Origin: an uncultured SAR86 cluster bacterium
GTDB taxonomy: Bacteria; Pseudomonadota; Gammaproteobacteria; Magnimaribacterales; Magnimaribacteraceae
Assembly (NCBI GenBank): GCA_937773605.1
Contig: CALJVP010000009.1
Coordinates: 31,651 to 95,650, forward strand
DNA length: 64,000 nucleotides
Direction: 5' to 3'
This document shows positions 37,069-46,330 of the stretch, one piece after another. The translations under genes and the position numbers were made by a program. Under the pieces are notes generated by a model. That model saw nothing but the letters and a program-made list of their open reading frames with translations, was not told the origin of the DNA and did not search any database. Numbering within the stretch: the stretch's first letter is position 1; every line of letters starts with the position of its first letter.

Positions 37069-39603
37069 TTAAAATTTCAGCTTATACCTAACACCATATG
37101 TAGTTGGTCTTATGACTGCTACACGCGGCCTATCAAAGACGAAAGTGTTACTTATTTCAGCCCTTTCATCTGTGACGTTATTGATATATATTTCTGCCAT
37201 CCAAGAATCATTACTCATACCAGCTCTGAAGTTTCCATAACTATAAGGAGCTTGAGTGGCTTTGTTAGGTGCCATGATGTCAGAAAAGCTTTTACGTGAG
37301 TGCACGAATTGAGCCTGCCAATGTCCCAGATTACCCGATGACATTCCCCATTCTTTTCTTAGACCTAAGTTAGCCTGGAATCCAGGAGCAAATGCTAATT
37401 TAGAACCAACAACCACGTCATCAGTAGGAACTAGGCTCTTAGTGATTTCAGTATCTAAAAGAGAAAAAGCACCTGATACTATCAAACCGTTTTCTGTGAG
37501 GTACGTAAAGTCACCCTCGGCTCCTAATATTTCAGCATCAGCTGCGTTATCGGAGAAGAACAAATTGACGATACTTGGATCAAAAATAGTACTTTGTAAG
37601 CCACTTACGTCAACCATGAAAACACTACCATTAAATCTAAGTGCACCGTCACTGAGAACGGCTTTCCAACCAAACTCGTAGTTTGTAACTTCATCAGATT
37701 CAACTTCAGGTTTAACCGTATACGAACCATCTGCATTTGTTGAGCCTACTGGACGATTTAATAAACCCGGTCTAAAACCTTCTGACCACGTGACGTACAT
37801 CATGACGTCTTCACTTTTATTCCAAGCTAAAGTGGCTTTACCAATAACGCCATCTGATGCTGCTTTGTCAGGATAACCGTTTGCATTTCCTGGTGCATAT
37901 TGTGCTGATAAATTAGATCCAAACTGCTGGGTATCAGGAGCACCAAAGCCATTATAGAATGAAGAGTTAGCACTACCTTCAAAGTCAACCTCAATATCGT
38001 ACCAACGAGCACCCACTGTGAGTTCCACAGTTTCAGACAGATCCATACTCAGCTCACCGAATACGCCTTTTTGCTTGTCAGTTCTCCGAATATCATTAAA
38101 GAAGATAACTGGTTCTGAGAAAGGCCCTGCTGAATACCATCCAGGACTTGCGTTATTAATTACTCCGGAAACTGATGTGTCAGTCAAAGCATAGTTAGCA
38201 GCGTACGTAATGTCATTGCCTACTGAACCTGGATAATTAAATAAATTTAACTCTTGTAACTCAAGATCACTGAAAAAAGCACCTGCTGTTAAGCTCGAAG
38301 TGTCGCTAAGCGGTGCATTTATGCGGAATTCATGAGTTGTAACTTCAGTTTTTGTTGTTGAATCAACTAATAAGTTAGGAGCACCACAAGTTCCTGTGGG
38401 AACATTACCAGGCGCATTACTTGTGTAGGTTACGTAGTAATCACAAATGTAGTAAGGAAGATACTGACCAACAAATAAGTAGTCAGTGTAATCAACCATT
38501 TGATTTGTTGTTCTGTCTGTATACGCTCCGGCATAAACTACTTCAAGATCTCCTATTGAACCTTCAATAGTCAAACTCATGTTATCAAATTCATCTTCAA
38601 TAGTGTCATCAGTGTATCTTTGGATCTCTAAATCATCTAAATTAGGGTCTACAAAAAACACACCATCAGCTTCAATAGTTTGTTGTGCTACAGTTGCTAG
38701 GGCATCCCAATTTTCATTAATTTCATGAGCAAGACTTGCTCTGAATCCTTCATAAGTTAATGAGTTGGCATTTTCTTTAACAATTGCGACTGCATCATTT
38801 AAAGTGGCTCCCGAAAGATCAGCTCCCGCTTGAAAGCCTCCTCTTGATGAAGCAACAGGGAGACCATTTTGTCTTACTGTACCTGCTGATCTGAAACGTG
38901 CAGATTGACTGGCATTAAGAGTGCCTGCAACTTGATCAATATAACCGCCTTTTTTATCTCTGTAGGCAACAAATCTAGCAGCAGTAGAATCGCCAAGAGG
39001 AAGGTTTGATACTAATTCTAATTTTCCTCCAGAATCTCCATCTGGCATCATATTTGATTCCATTTCTACACTCGTTGATGATTCACCAATCACGGGTTTG
39101 TTAGTGATCATTCTAACAACACCAGCTTGAGAACTAGCACCAAAAAGCGTTCCTTGAGGACCGGTTAGAACTTCGATACGTGACATATCTGCAGCATACA
39201 CGTCCAAGTTTCTTCCAGGTTGAGCTAATGGTTGCTCATCTAAATAAAATGATACGTTTGGAGCTAAACCAGCAACACCAGCTGTGGTTAGATTGGGGGT
39301 TGTTGAGGCCAGACCTCTAATATAAATTGTACTTGTTCCTGGTCCTGCGCCGCCTGCAGTAACGCTAGGAAGCTGTAATAAGTAATCTTCAAATGTATTT
39401 ATCCCTCGCTCTTCTAAAGCGCTTTCACGAAGCGCGGATACAGATAACGGGACATCTTGTAAACTTTCTGCTTTCTTTCGAGCAGTGACAACAATTTCAT
39501 CCAATTCTGCTTTTGACATTAAATACCCGCTAAATGCAGATGCATTCAATAGAGCAAGTGTTGAAAGGCAAAAGGTAAAGTGTTTTTTAATCTTTTCAAA
39601 CAT
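37069..39603 (-). CDS. TonB-dependent outer membrane receptor
   Basis: 844 aa energy-dependent outer membrane channel. N-terminal export signal (about residues 1-30), a TonB-box-like DEIVVTARK, the plug domain (PLSVSALRESALEERGINTFEDYL ... GPQGTLFGASSQAGVVRMITNKP) and a 22-strand barrel ending in the aromatic C-terminus GVRYKLKF. It resembles the broad Sphingomonas/Caulobacter-type receptors rather than a siderophore- or B12-specific one. The gene has its own promoter and terminator and is divergent from fhs. Its place between the two methyl-group operons suggests uptake of a precursor of their substrate, but this is inference. Confidence 0.93.
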   Translation of the reverse strand: MFEKIKKHFTFCLSTLALLNASAFSGYLMSKAELDEIVVTARKKAESLQDVPLSVSALRESALEERGINTFEDYLLQLPSVTAGGAGPGTSTIYIRGLASTTPNLTTAGVAGLAPNVSFYLDEQPLAQPGRNLDVYAADMSRIEVLTGPQGTLFGASSQAGVVRMITNKPVIGESSTSVEMESNMMPDGDSGGKLELVSNLPLGDSTAARFVAYRDKKGGYIDQVAGTLNASQSARFRSAGTVRQNGLPVASSRGGFQAGADLSGATLNDAVAIVKENANSLTYEGFRASLAHEINENWDALATVAQQTIEADGVFFVDPNLDDLEIQRYTDDTIEDEFDNMSLTIEGSIGDLEVVYAGAYTDRTTNQMVDYTDYLFVGQYLPYYICDYYVTYTSNAPGNVPTGTCGAPNLLVDSTTKTEVTTHEFRINAPLSDTSSLTAGAFFSDLELQELNLFNYPGSVGNDITYAANYALTDTSVSGVINNASPGWYSAGPFSEPVIFFNDIRRTDKQKGVFGELSMDLSETVELTVGARWYDIEVDFEGSANSSFYNGFGAPDTQQFGSNLSAQYAPGNANGYPDKAASDGVIGKATLAWNKSEDVMMYVTWSEGFRPGLLNRPVGSTNADGSYTVKPEVESDEVTNYEFGWKAVLSDGALRFNGSVFMVDVSGLQSTIFDPSIVNLFFSDNAADAEILGAEGDFTYLTENGLIVSGAFSLLDTEITKSLVPTDDVVVGSKLAFAPGFQANLGLRKEWGMSSGNLGHWQAQFVHSRKSFSDIMAPNKATQAPYSYGNFRAGMSNDSWMAEIYINNVTDERAEISNTFVFDRPRVAVIRPTTYGVRYKLKF

Positions 39604-39638
39604 TTATTCAGACCCCCTAGTAATAAGTTTGTGAATAG

Positions 39639-39667
39639 ACATTACGCAAACTAATTACTGTTGTCAA
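39639..39667 (-). promoter_or_regulatory. Candidate promoter of the TonB receptor gene
   Basis: Minus-strand TTGACA, spacer of 17 bases, then TAATGT; predicted start about 30 bases before the ATG, with an AGGGGG ribosome site ahead of it. The spacer contains GTAATTAGTT, one copy of the repeat motif in the next entry, so a protein bound there would block RNA polymerase. Confidence 0.6.
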
Positions 39668-39702
39668 TATTCGCTAGACCAACTAATTACCATTGTCAAT
39701 AT
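39649..39702. repeat. Direct repeat pair (23 bp, 31-bp spacing) in the receptor/fhs regulatory gap
   Basis: AACTAATTACTGTTGTCAATATT and AACTAATTACCATTGTCAATATT differ at two positions and start 31 bases apart (three helical turns). One copy covers the -35 and spacer of the receptor promoter, the other lies just upstream. The 244-base gap 39604-39847 otherwise holds the receptor and fhs promoters and nothing else I can name. Confidence 0.75.
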
Positions 39703-39782
39703 TAACGTTAATTAGATGGTGGCTAGAATGTTATGGAAAATGTTTAAGGACGCTCTAAACATTGATTTCTATAGGCTCAGAA

Positions 39783-39811
39783 TTGATTGTAATCTTTTAA
39801 GATAATATATA
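39783..39811 (+). promoter_or_regulatory. Candidate promoter of the fhs operon
   Basis: TTGATT, 17-base spacer, TATATA on the plus strand, about 30 bases before the TTG start of fhs. Four of six matches in each box, so moderate at best. Confidence 0.35.
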
Positions 39812-39847
39812 GTCTTGCTTGTCCTAAATACAATGTGAGAGTTTATT

Positions 39848-41521
39848 TTGAAAACAGATATAGAGATTGCTAGAGAAGCAGAAGCAAAACCAATTAATTC
39901 AGTTGCTTCTCAGCTAGGTATTGGTGATGAATATCTTGAACATTACGGTAAGTTCAAGTGTAAGGTTAATCTTTCAATTAATCGAGAAAAGCTCAATGAC
40001 CTTAGTGACGGTAAATTAATCTTAGTGACTGCCATTTCTCCTACTCCTGCAGGAGAAGGCAAAACTACTACAAGTGTTGGCCTGGTAGATGGCCTTTGTC
40101 ATATTGGTAAAAAAGCAATGATTTGTCTCAGAGAGCCAAGCTTGGGGCCATGTTTTGGCATGAAAGGTGGTGCTGCGGGAGGTGGATATGCTCAAGTAAT
40201 ACCTATGACGGATATCAATTTACATTTTACCGGTGACTTTCACGCCATTGGAGCAGCTCATAATCTTCTCTCTGCACTAATTGATAATCATATTCATTGG
40301 GATAATCAGCTTAATATTGACCCTAGAAGAATTACTTGGAAGAGAGTGGTTGATATGAATGATAGGTCTTTAAGAGATATTACATGTGGGCTTGGTGGGA
40401 CCGGTAATGGCATACCCCGACAAAGTGGTTTTGATATAACAGTAGCTTCAGAAATTATGGCAGTGTTTTGTCTAGCACCAGATATTGATGATCTACAAAA
40501 AAGGATAGGCAATATCGTTATAGGCTATACAAGATCTAATGAGCCTGTAAGAGCAAAGCAGCTAAAAGCAGATGGAGCAATAACCGCATTATTGAAAGAT
40601 GCTTTTCAACCAAACTTAGTACAAACTCTTGAAAATAATCCTGCATTTGTACACGGTGGACCTTTTGCGAATATAGCACATGGTTGTAATTCTGTTGTTT
40701 CAACTAAGGCAGCATTAAAACTTGCTGATTACGTTGTTACGGAAGCTGGATTTGGAGCCGATCTAGGCGCAGAGAAGTTTTTTGATATTAAATGCAGAAA
40801 ATCAGGCTTAAAACCAGACGCTGTTGTTTTAGTTGCTACCACTAAAGCTTTAAAAATGCATGGCGGCATTAAAAAAGATGACCTTGCATTAGAGAATGTA
40901 GATGCCGTTACGATGGGCTGTAAGAACCTTGAAAGACATATTGAAAATATTAGAAAATTTGGGGTCCCTGTTATTGTTGCGATCAATGACTACGTAACTG
41001 ACACAGAGAAAGAACATGCTGCAATCATTAATTATTGTAAAAATATTGGTGTTAAGTGCAAAATCTCTTCTCATTGGGAAAAAGGTGGTTTAGGCGCAGC
41101 GGATCTTGCAGAAGAGGTTGCAAAAATTGCTGATTCAAATTCTGCTGAATTTAAAACTTTATATGACAATAAAATGTCTCTTTGGGATAAGACCCAATAC
41201 ATAGCACAAAATATTTATGGTGCTGCAGACATAATTGCTGATAAAAAGGTAAGAAATCAATTTAAGAAATTAGAAGATGATGGATTTGGTGAATACCCAA
41301 TATGTATGGCGAAGACTCAATATAGCTTTTCAACAGACCCATTATTAATGGGTGCTCCATCAGGACATGATGTTCCAATCAGGGAAGTAAGGTTATCGGC
41401 AGGCGCAGAATTTGTTGTGGTTGTTTGCGGTGAAGTTATGACGATGCCAGGGTTGCCAAAAATACCGGCTTCAGAAAATATAAATGTGGATGATAAAGGT
41501 TTAATACAAGGATTGTTTTAG
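39848..41521 (+). CDS. fhs: Formate--tetrahydrofolate ligase
   Basis: 557 aa, the family length. Interconverts formate, ATP and THF with 10-formyl-THF. The P-loop [16 protein letters not shown] (about residues 65-79), the [22 protein letters not shown] segment and [14 protein letters not shown] are typical. The start is TTG at 39848; no ATG fits the N-terminus, and GAGAG lies seven bases upstream. It is the first gene of a plus-strand operon with formate dehydrogenase, formaldehyde dehydrogenase and a DmdA-like protein, which suggests it works in the catabolic direction, releasing formate and making ATP (inference from context). Confidence 0.97.
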   Translation: MKTDIEIAREAEAKPINSVASQLGIGDEYLEHYGKFKCKVNLSINREKLNDLSDGKLILVTAISPTPAGEGKTTTSVGLVDGLCHIGKKAMICLREPSLGPCFGMKGGAAGGGYAQVIPMTDINLHFTGDFHAIGAAHNLLSALIDNHIHWDNQLNIDPRRITWKRVVDMNDRSLRDITCGLGGTGNGIPRQSGFDITVASEIMAVFCLAPDIDDLQKRIGNIVIGYTRSNEPVRAKQLKADGAITALLKDAFQPNLVQTLENNPAFVHGGPFANIAHGCNSVVSTKAALKLADYVVTEAGFGADLGAEKFFDIKCRKSGLKPDAVVLVATTKALKMHGGIKKDDLALENVDAVTMGCKNLERHIENIRKFGVPVIVAINDYVTDTEKEHAAIINYCKNIGVKCKISSHWEKGGLGAADLAEEVAKIADSNSAEFKTLYDNKMSLWDKTQYIAQNIYGAADIIADKKVRNQFKKLEDDGFGEYPICMAKTQYSFSTDPLLMGAPSGHDVPIREVRLSAGAEFVVVVCGEVMTMPGLPKIPASENINVDDKGLIQGLF

Positions 41522-41552
41522 ATTATGATTGAAATTGAATAGGAGTAAATAA

Positions 41553-42749
41553 ATGAAAATACTATGTATCTTATATGATGACCCAAAGGATGGAATGCCT
41601 TCAAGCTATCCGTTAAAGGAGCTTCCTAAGCTTGAAAAATATCCTGATGGTATGACATTACCAAGTCCTAAAGGAAGAGATTTCACACCAGGCGAACTGC
41701 TCGGTTGTGTATCAGGTGAATTGGGTTTAAGAAAGTTTTTAGAAGAAAGAGGTCACACACTGGTGGTTACGTCTGATAAAGACGCAGAAGGTTGTGCTGC
41801 AGATAAAGAATTAGTTGATGCTGATATTGTAATTTCACAACCATTTTGGCCGTATTATCTAACAAGAGAAAGAATAGAAAGTGCACCTAATCTAAAAATG
41901 GCAATTACTGCTGGTATTGGTTCTGATCATGTTGATTTACAGGCCGCAATGGATCATAAAATTGATGTCGTTGAAGTGACCTACTGCAATTCAAGATCAG
42001 TTGCAGAACATATTGTTATGATGATTTTGTCCTTAGTTAGAGATTATCATAATCAACATAGGATAGTGAATGAAGGAGGTTGGCATATCGCTGACGCTGT
42101 TAAAAGATCTTATGATGTAGAAGGTATGCATGTGGGTACAATTGCTGCCGGTCGTATTGGTTATGACATGTTAAGAAAAATGCATCCGTTTGATGTGCAT
42201 TTACATTATTTTGATAAACACAGGTTAACTCCGGATCAAGAACAAGCGCTGAACCTGAGCTATCATGATTCAGTTGAATCTCTGGTTGCAGCTTGTGATG
42301 TTATTAATATAAGTTGCCCTCTTCATCCTGAAACAGAGCATTTATTTAACGATGAGTTAATTAGTAAATGCAAACCCGGTGCATATATTATTAATACTGC
42401 AAGGGGAAAGATTTGCGATAAGGACGCTATTGTAAGAGCATTAGAATCAGGCCAGTTAAGCGGATACGCAGGAGATGTTTGGTTCCCTCAACCGGCACCG
42501 AATGATCACGTTTGGAGAACAATGCCACATCATGGAATGACTCCGCACACATCTGGAACTTCTTTATCGGCACAGGCAAGATATGCTGATGGAGTTAGAG
42601 AGATATTGGAGTGCTTATTTGATGGTGAAGAAATAAGAAACCAATATTTAATTGTTCAAGACGGAGACCTTGCAGGCATGGGGGCTCATTCTTACACCAA
42701 AGGGACAGCAACGGGCGGTTCAGAAGAAGCAGCTAAGTTTAAAAAGTAG
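41553..42749 (+). CDS. fdh: NAD-dependent formate dehydrogenase (D-2-hydroxyacid dehydrogenase family)
   Basis: 398 aa. Oxidises formate to CO2 with NAD+ and needs no metal or other cofactor. Counting from the start, the catalytic residues fall at the same numbers as in the Pseudomonas enzyme: Asn146, Arg284 (NTARG), Asp308, Gln313 and His332. The Rossmann loop is GTIAAGRIG and Asp221 after it points to NAD rather than NADP. The N-terminal FDH-specific extension (LYDDPKDGMPSSY) is present. An ATG with a GGAG ribosome site starts it 31 bases after fhs. Confidence 0.96.
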   Translation: MKILCILYDDPKDGMPSSYPLKELPKLEKYPDGMTLPSPKGRDFTPGELLGCVSGELGLRKFLEERGHTLVVTSDKDAEGCAADKELVDADIVISQPFWPYYLTRERIESAPNLKMAITAGIGSDHVDLQAAMDHKIDVVEVTYCNSRSVAEHIVMMILSLVRDYHNQHRIVNEGGWHIADAVKRSYDVEGMHVGTIAAGRIGYDMLRKMHPFDVHLHYFDKHRLTPDQEQALNLSYHDSVESLVAACDVINISCPLHPETEHLFNDELISKCKPGAYIINTARGKICDKDAIVRALESGQLSGYAGDVWFPQPAPNDHVWRTMPHHGMTPHTSGTSLSAQARYADGVREILECLFDGEEIRNQYLIVQDGDLAGMGAHSYTKGTATGGSEEAAKFKK

Positions 42750-42792
42750 ATAAGAAATGAAAAGTTTTTAAAACCACTGGGAGTTTAGATTA

Positions 42793-43896
42793 ATGAAAAC
42801 ACAAGCTGCTGTGGCTTTTGAAGCTGGCAAACCTTTAGAGATATGCGATGTTGATCTAGAGGGCCCAAAAGAAGGCGAGGTGCTAGTAGAGTTAAAAGCT
42901 ACCGGTGTTTGCCATACAGATGCTTTTACTCTAAGTGGTCAAGATCCAGAAGGACTATTTCCTTCTATTCTTGGTCATGAAGGAGCGGGAATAGTAGTTG
43001 AAGTAGGTCCAGGTGTTTCAACTCTCAAAGTAGGCGACCATGTAATCCCTCTGTATACAGCGGAGTGTCGGAAGTGTGAATATTGCCTAAATCCTAAAAC
43101 TAATCTTTGTCAGGCCGTAAGAGAAACCCAAGGTCAGGGCGTGATGCCCGATGGAACGAGCCGCTTTTCTCTAAATGGAAAACCTTTAATGCACTACATG
43201 GGCTGCTCTACTTTTTCGAAATACACCGTTATACCTGAAATCTCTTTAGCAAAAGTCCGTGAAGACGCTCCTTTCGATAAGATCTGTTACATCGGATGCG
43301 GAGTTACAACAGGCATAGGCGCTGTTATTTTTCAGGCCAAAGTAGAAAAGGGTTCTACCGTAGCAATATTTGGTCTTGGAGGCATTGGTCTGAATGTTGT
43401 TCAGGGTTCTAAACTCGCTGGTGCCAGCAGAATTATTGGTGTAGACATTAACCCTAACCGAGAGTCGTTGGGTAAAAAATTTGGCATGACAGATTTCATT
43501 AATCCTAAGAAAGTTGATAATGTTGTAGATCAAATTATCCAAATCACAGGTGGTGTGGATTACAGCTTCGAATGTATTGGCAATGTTGATGTGATGCGTC
43601 AGGCTCTTGAGTGTTGTCATAAAGGCTGGGGTGAATCTTACATAATCGGTGTAGCAGGAGCTGGTCAAGAAATTTCAACTCGCCCTTTTCAATTGGTCAC
43701 AGGTCGTTCTTGGAAAGGCACTGCCTTTGGAGGAGCTAGAGGCAGAACTGATGTACCAAAGATTGTGGATTGGTATATGGATCAGAAAATAAATATTGAT
43801 GATTTGATTACTCACACCATGCAACTAGAAGATATTAATAAAGCTTTTGATCTAATGCATGCAGGGGAAAGTATTCGTTCAGTAGTGATTTATTAG
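42793..43896 (+). CDS. frmA: S-(hydroxymethyl)glutathione dehydrogenase (class III alcohol dehydrogenase)
   Basis: 367 aa zinc alcohol dehydrogenase that oxidises the glutathione adduct of formaldehyde to S-formylglutathione with NAD+. Catalytic zinc ligands are Cys40 (GVCHTDAF), His62/Glu63 (GHEGAG) and a Cys in YIGCGVTTG; structural zinc uses Cys92, 95, 98 and 106. The GLGGIG NAD loop and class III-type [18 protein letters not shown] are intact. No S-formylglutathione hydrolase (frmB) or frmR gene is adjacent. In this operon it should remove formaldehyde leaking from the demethylation enzymes. Confidence 0.95.
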   Translation: MKTQAAVAFEAGKPLEICDVDLEGPKEGEVLVELKATGVCHTDAFTLSGQDPEGLFPSILGHEGAGIVVEVGPGVSTLKVGDHVIPLYTAECRKCEYCLNPKTNLCQAVRETQGQGVMPDGTSRFSLNGKPLMHYMGCSTFSKYTVIPEISLAKVREDAPFDKICYIGCGVTTGIGAVIFQAKVEKGSTVAIFGLGGIGLNVVQGSKLAGASRIIGVDINPNRESLGKKFGMTDFINPKKVDNVVDQIIQITGGVDYSFECIGNVDVMRQALECCHKGWGESYIIGVAGAGQEISTRPFQLVTGRSWKGTAFGGARGRTDVPKIVDWYMDQKINIDDLITHTMQLEDINKAFDLMHAGESIRSVVIY

Positions 43897-43941
43897 TTCA
43901 GAAATTTTCTTTAATAAGTATAATTCTCAAAATTTTTTATC

Positions 43942-45066
43942 ATGTACAAAACATCTCAAGTAGTTTTCAGCCCCCGTGTGAGAAAGTCACCTTACTTTAA
44001 CTCAACCCTGAAATATGGGGCACAAGCTTTTTCAGTTTATAACCACATGTATATGCCCGCCAGTTATCAAGGAGCTACTGAAGATTACAAAAACCTGCTG
44101 AATGGCGTTCAGTTGTGGGATGTGGGAGTCGAGCGTCAAGTTCAAATTAAAGGCCCTGATGCTGAAGCATTGTCACAGTTTTTAACTCCTAGAAATATAA
44201 AAAAATGCTCAAAAGGACAGGCAATGTATGCACCTTTGCTAGATTTTAAGGGAGGATTCATTAACGATCCAGTTATGCTAAAGATTGACGAAGATTGCTA
44301 TTGGTTTTCTCTGGCTGATGGAGATGCTCTCTTATGGGTACAGGCTATAGCAGCGGGACATAAATTTAATGCAGATGTCCATGAGCCTGATGTATCTCCG
44401 CTCCAAGTCCAAGGACCAAATTCAACAAAATTAATGGTCAAGGTTTTTGGAGATTGGGTGAATGATCTGGGTTTTTATAAGTTTAAAGAAGTAAATCATG
44501 AGGGTATTCCCATGGTTATTGCAAGAATGGGTTATAGCAGAGAGCTTTGTTATGAAATTTTTCTTCAAGATCACTCCAAGGGGGATGAGTTGTGGGAAAT
44601 TCTCTGGCAAGCAGGTCTAGATCTAAATATCAGTGCGGGCTCACCAAATATAATTCTAAGACTTGAAGGCGGAATACTGAGTTACTTAGCCGACATAGAT
44701 AGAACTAACAACCCCTATGAGGTTGGTTTAGAACGGATGATTGATCTTGATCAAGAAGACGATTTTATTGGTAAAGAGGCTTTGCGTGAAATAAGTCTTA
44801 AAGGCCCTGCAAAGAAATTAATGGGAGCTGAGATACAAGGCGACCCCATAAAAGTCTTTAATGAAGAACATTGGCCAGTTTCGATTAATGGCAAGACGGT
44901 TGGGTCTATGAATGCCTTGGTTTACTCACCAAGACTTGATAAGAATATATGTTATACGATTCTAAATATTGAGCATGCCAAGAGCGGACAAGAAATAATT
45001 ATCTCTTCTCCAGAGAAAGAACTAATAGCTACAACAGTTGACCTTCCGTGGCTTGAGAGAGCTTAA
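43942..45066 (+). CDS. DMSP demethylase-like (DmdA-type) THF methyltransferase
   Basis: 374 aa, the length of DmdA. The features SPRVRKSPYFNS...GAQAFSVYNHMYMPASYQ, LWDVGVERQVQIKGPDA, CYWFSLADGDALLWV and LQVQGPNSTKLM follow known DMSP demethylases, which move one S-methyl of DMSP to THF giving 5-methyl-THF and methylmercaptopropionate. Close relatives with other substrates exist, so the substrate is uncertain; dmdB and dmdC are not adjacent. It is last in the fhs-fdh-frmA operon, whose enzymes would oxidise the C1 unit. The stop faces a convergent crotonase-like gene eight bases away. Confidence 0.8.
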   Translation: MYKTSQVVFSPRVRKSPYFNSTLKYGAQAFSVYNHMYMPASYQGATEDYKNLLNGVQLWDVGVERQVQIKGPDAEALSQFLTPRNIKKCSKGQAMYAPLLDFKGGFINDPVMLKIDEDCYWFSLADGDALLWVQAIAAGHKFNADVHEPDVSPLQVQGPNSTKLMVKVFGDWVNDLGFYKFKEVNHEGIPMVIARMGYSRELCYEIFLQDHSKGDELWEILWQAGLDLNISAGSPNIILRLEGGILSYLADIDRTNNPYEVGLERMIDLDQEDDFIGKEALREISLKGPAKKLMGAEIQGDPIKVFNEEHWPVSINGKTVGSMNALVYSPRLDKNICYTILNIEHAKSGQEIIISSPEKELIATTVDLPWLERA

Positions 45067-45074
45067 AATTTAAA

Positions 45075-45878
45075 TTACTTATCCTTCCAATCAGGTGATC
45101 TTTTTTCTAAAAATGCATTGATGCCCTCTTTTGCATCATGTTTTAACAAATTATCTGTCATGGTTTTGGACGTGTATTTATAGGCTTCAGATAAATCCAT
45201 TTCAACTTGAGCATAAAAAGCTTTCTTGCCGGTTGATACTGTCATCATTGATTTGCTAGCAATCTTTTCAGCTAACTTGTCTACTTCTAAGGTCAGTTCT
45301 TCTTTTAAAACCGTATTATTGATCAACCCTATTTCTTTAGCTTTGTCGGCATTGATAAAATCACCAGTAAGGAGCATTTCCATGGCGTTTTTCTTGTTAA
45401 CATTTCTAGAAAGAGCAACCATAGGAGTTGAACAAAATAAACCGAGGTTTACCCCAGGTGTAGCAAACTTAGATTCATGAGAAGCAATTGCAAGATCACA
45501 ACTTGCAACTAATTGACAACCAGCAGCTGTAGCGACTCCATCAACTTGAGCAATAACCGGTTGTGGTGCATTAACTATTGATTGCATCAATTCAGAACAA
45601 GAATCAAAAAGGTTTTTAAAATAAACTTCACCCCTATCGTCTTTCTCTCTAGCGGCTGTTATTTCTTTCAAATCATGCCCTGAAGAAAATACATTTCCTA
45701 TTGCTGATAGAACTATAACTCTTATGGATTGATCTGAAGACGCTCCTTTAATCTCATCCATTAATACGCTCATCATGCTTTCGGATAAAGGATTCTTTTG
45801 ATCTGGGTTATTCATGATAAGACGTAATACTCCCTTATCAGACTTTTCTTTAGTTAATATATTTAAATTCTCATTCAT
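45075..45878 (-). CDS. Crotonase-fold protein of ECHDC3 type (catalytic Glu pair missing)
   Basis: 267 aa enoyl-CoA hydratase/isomerase fold: FSSGHDLKE supplies the first oxyanion loop and DGVATAAGCQLVASCDLAIAS the second. The two acidic residues of true hydratases are replaced: Gln at the first site (GCQLVASCD) and Gly at the second (TPGVNLGLFCSTPMVAL). The pattern equals ECHDC3-like proteins, whose reaction is not clear. Although it lies beside a DmdA-like gene, it should not be assumed to be the DMSP-pathway hydratase DmdD. Confidence 0.82.
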   Translation of the reverse strand: MNENLNILTKEKSDKGVLRLIMNNPDQKNPLSESMMSVLMDEIKGASSDQSIRVIVLSAIGNVFSSGHDLKEITAAREKDDRGEVYFKNLFDSCSELMQSIVNAPQPVIAQVDGVATAAGCQLVASCDLAIASHESKFATPGVNLGLFCSTPMVALSRNVNKKNAMEMLLTGDFINADKAKEIGLINNTVLKEELTLEVDKLAEKIASKSMMTVSTGKKAFYAQVEMDLSEAYKYTSKTMTDNLLKHDAKEGINAFLEKRSPDWKDK

Positions 45879-45913
45879 GCCAAATCTATTAAAAGCTATT
45901 TTTTTCTACTAAT

Positions 45914-46330
45914 CTAATATTGTTTTGCTAATTCTATTTTTGGGCATCTATTCATGACAACTTTTAGACCAGCTTTTTTTGCTAACTCCGAAGCCTCTTC
46001 ATTGAAAATACCTAATTGCGTCCAAAGGACTTTTGCTCCTATTTGGATTGCTTCTTTAGTTACTCCTATAACAGCATCTTCAGCCCTGAAAACATCAACC
46101 ATATCGATCTTTTCTGAAACAGAACTTAGATCCGCGAAGCATAACTGCCCTAAAATAAGATTTCCTTCTTCATTAGGATTAATTGGGAATATTTGATAAC
46201 CGTGTTGAATAAGAACTTCCATAACCTTATAGCTATCTCTAGTATGATTCCCACTGGCTCCAACCACTGCGATAGTTTTAACTTCTTGCAGTATTTCTCT
46301 TATATATTTTTCAGAATAATCATCAGTCAT
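45914..46330 (-). CDS. CoA-binding domain protein (YccU type)
   Basis: 138 aa single Rossmann-like CoA_binding_2 domain: IAVVGASGNHTRDSYKVMEVLIQHGYQIFPINPNEEG, then KIDMVDVFRAEDAV and LWTQLGI, all family hallmarks. Function of stand-alone members is poorly known; they may sense or bind CoA. Its start overlaps the metF-like stop by eight bases, so it is co-translated with it. Confidence 0.88.
   Translation of the reverse strand: MTDDYSEKYIREILQEVKTIAVVGASGNHTRDSYKVMEVLIQHGYQIFPINPNEEGNLILGQLCFADLSSVSEKIDMVDVFRAEDAVIGVTKEAIQIGAKVLWTQLGIFNEEASELAKKAGLKVVMNRCPKIELAKQY

Noticed and set aside
43246-43668. 140-aa minus-strand ORF opposite frmA
   Set aside because: Antisense of a zinc dehydrogenase with conserved ligands; composition not protein-like.
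45075-45878. DmdD (methylthioacryloyl-CoA hydratase) assignment
   Set aside because: Catalytic glutamates are missing and the gene is convergent, not in the DmdA operon.
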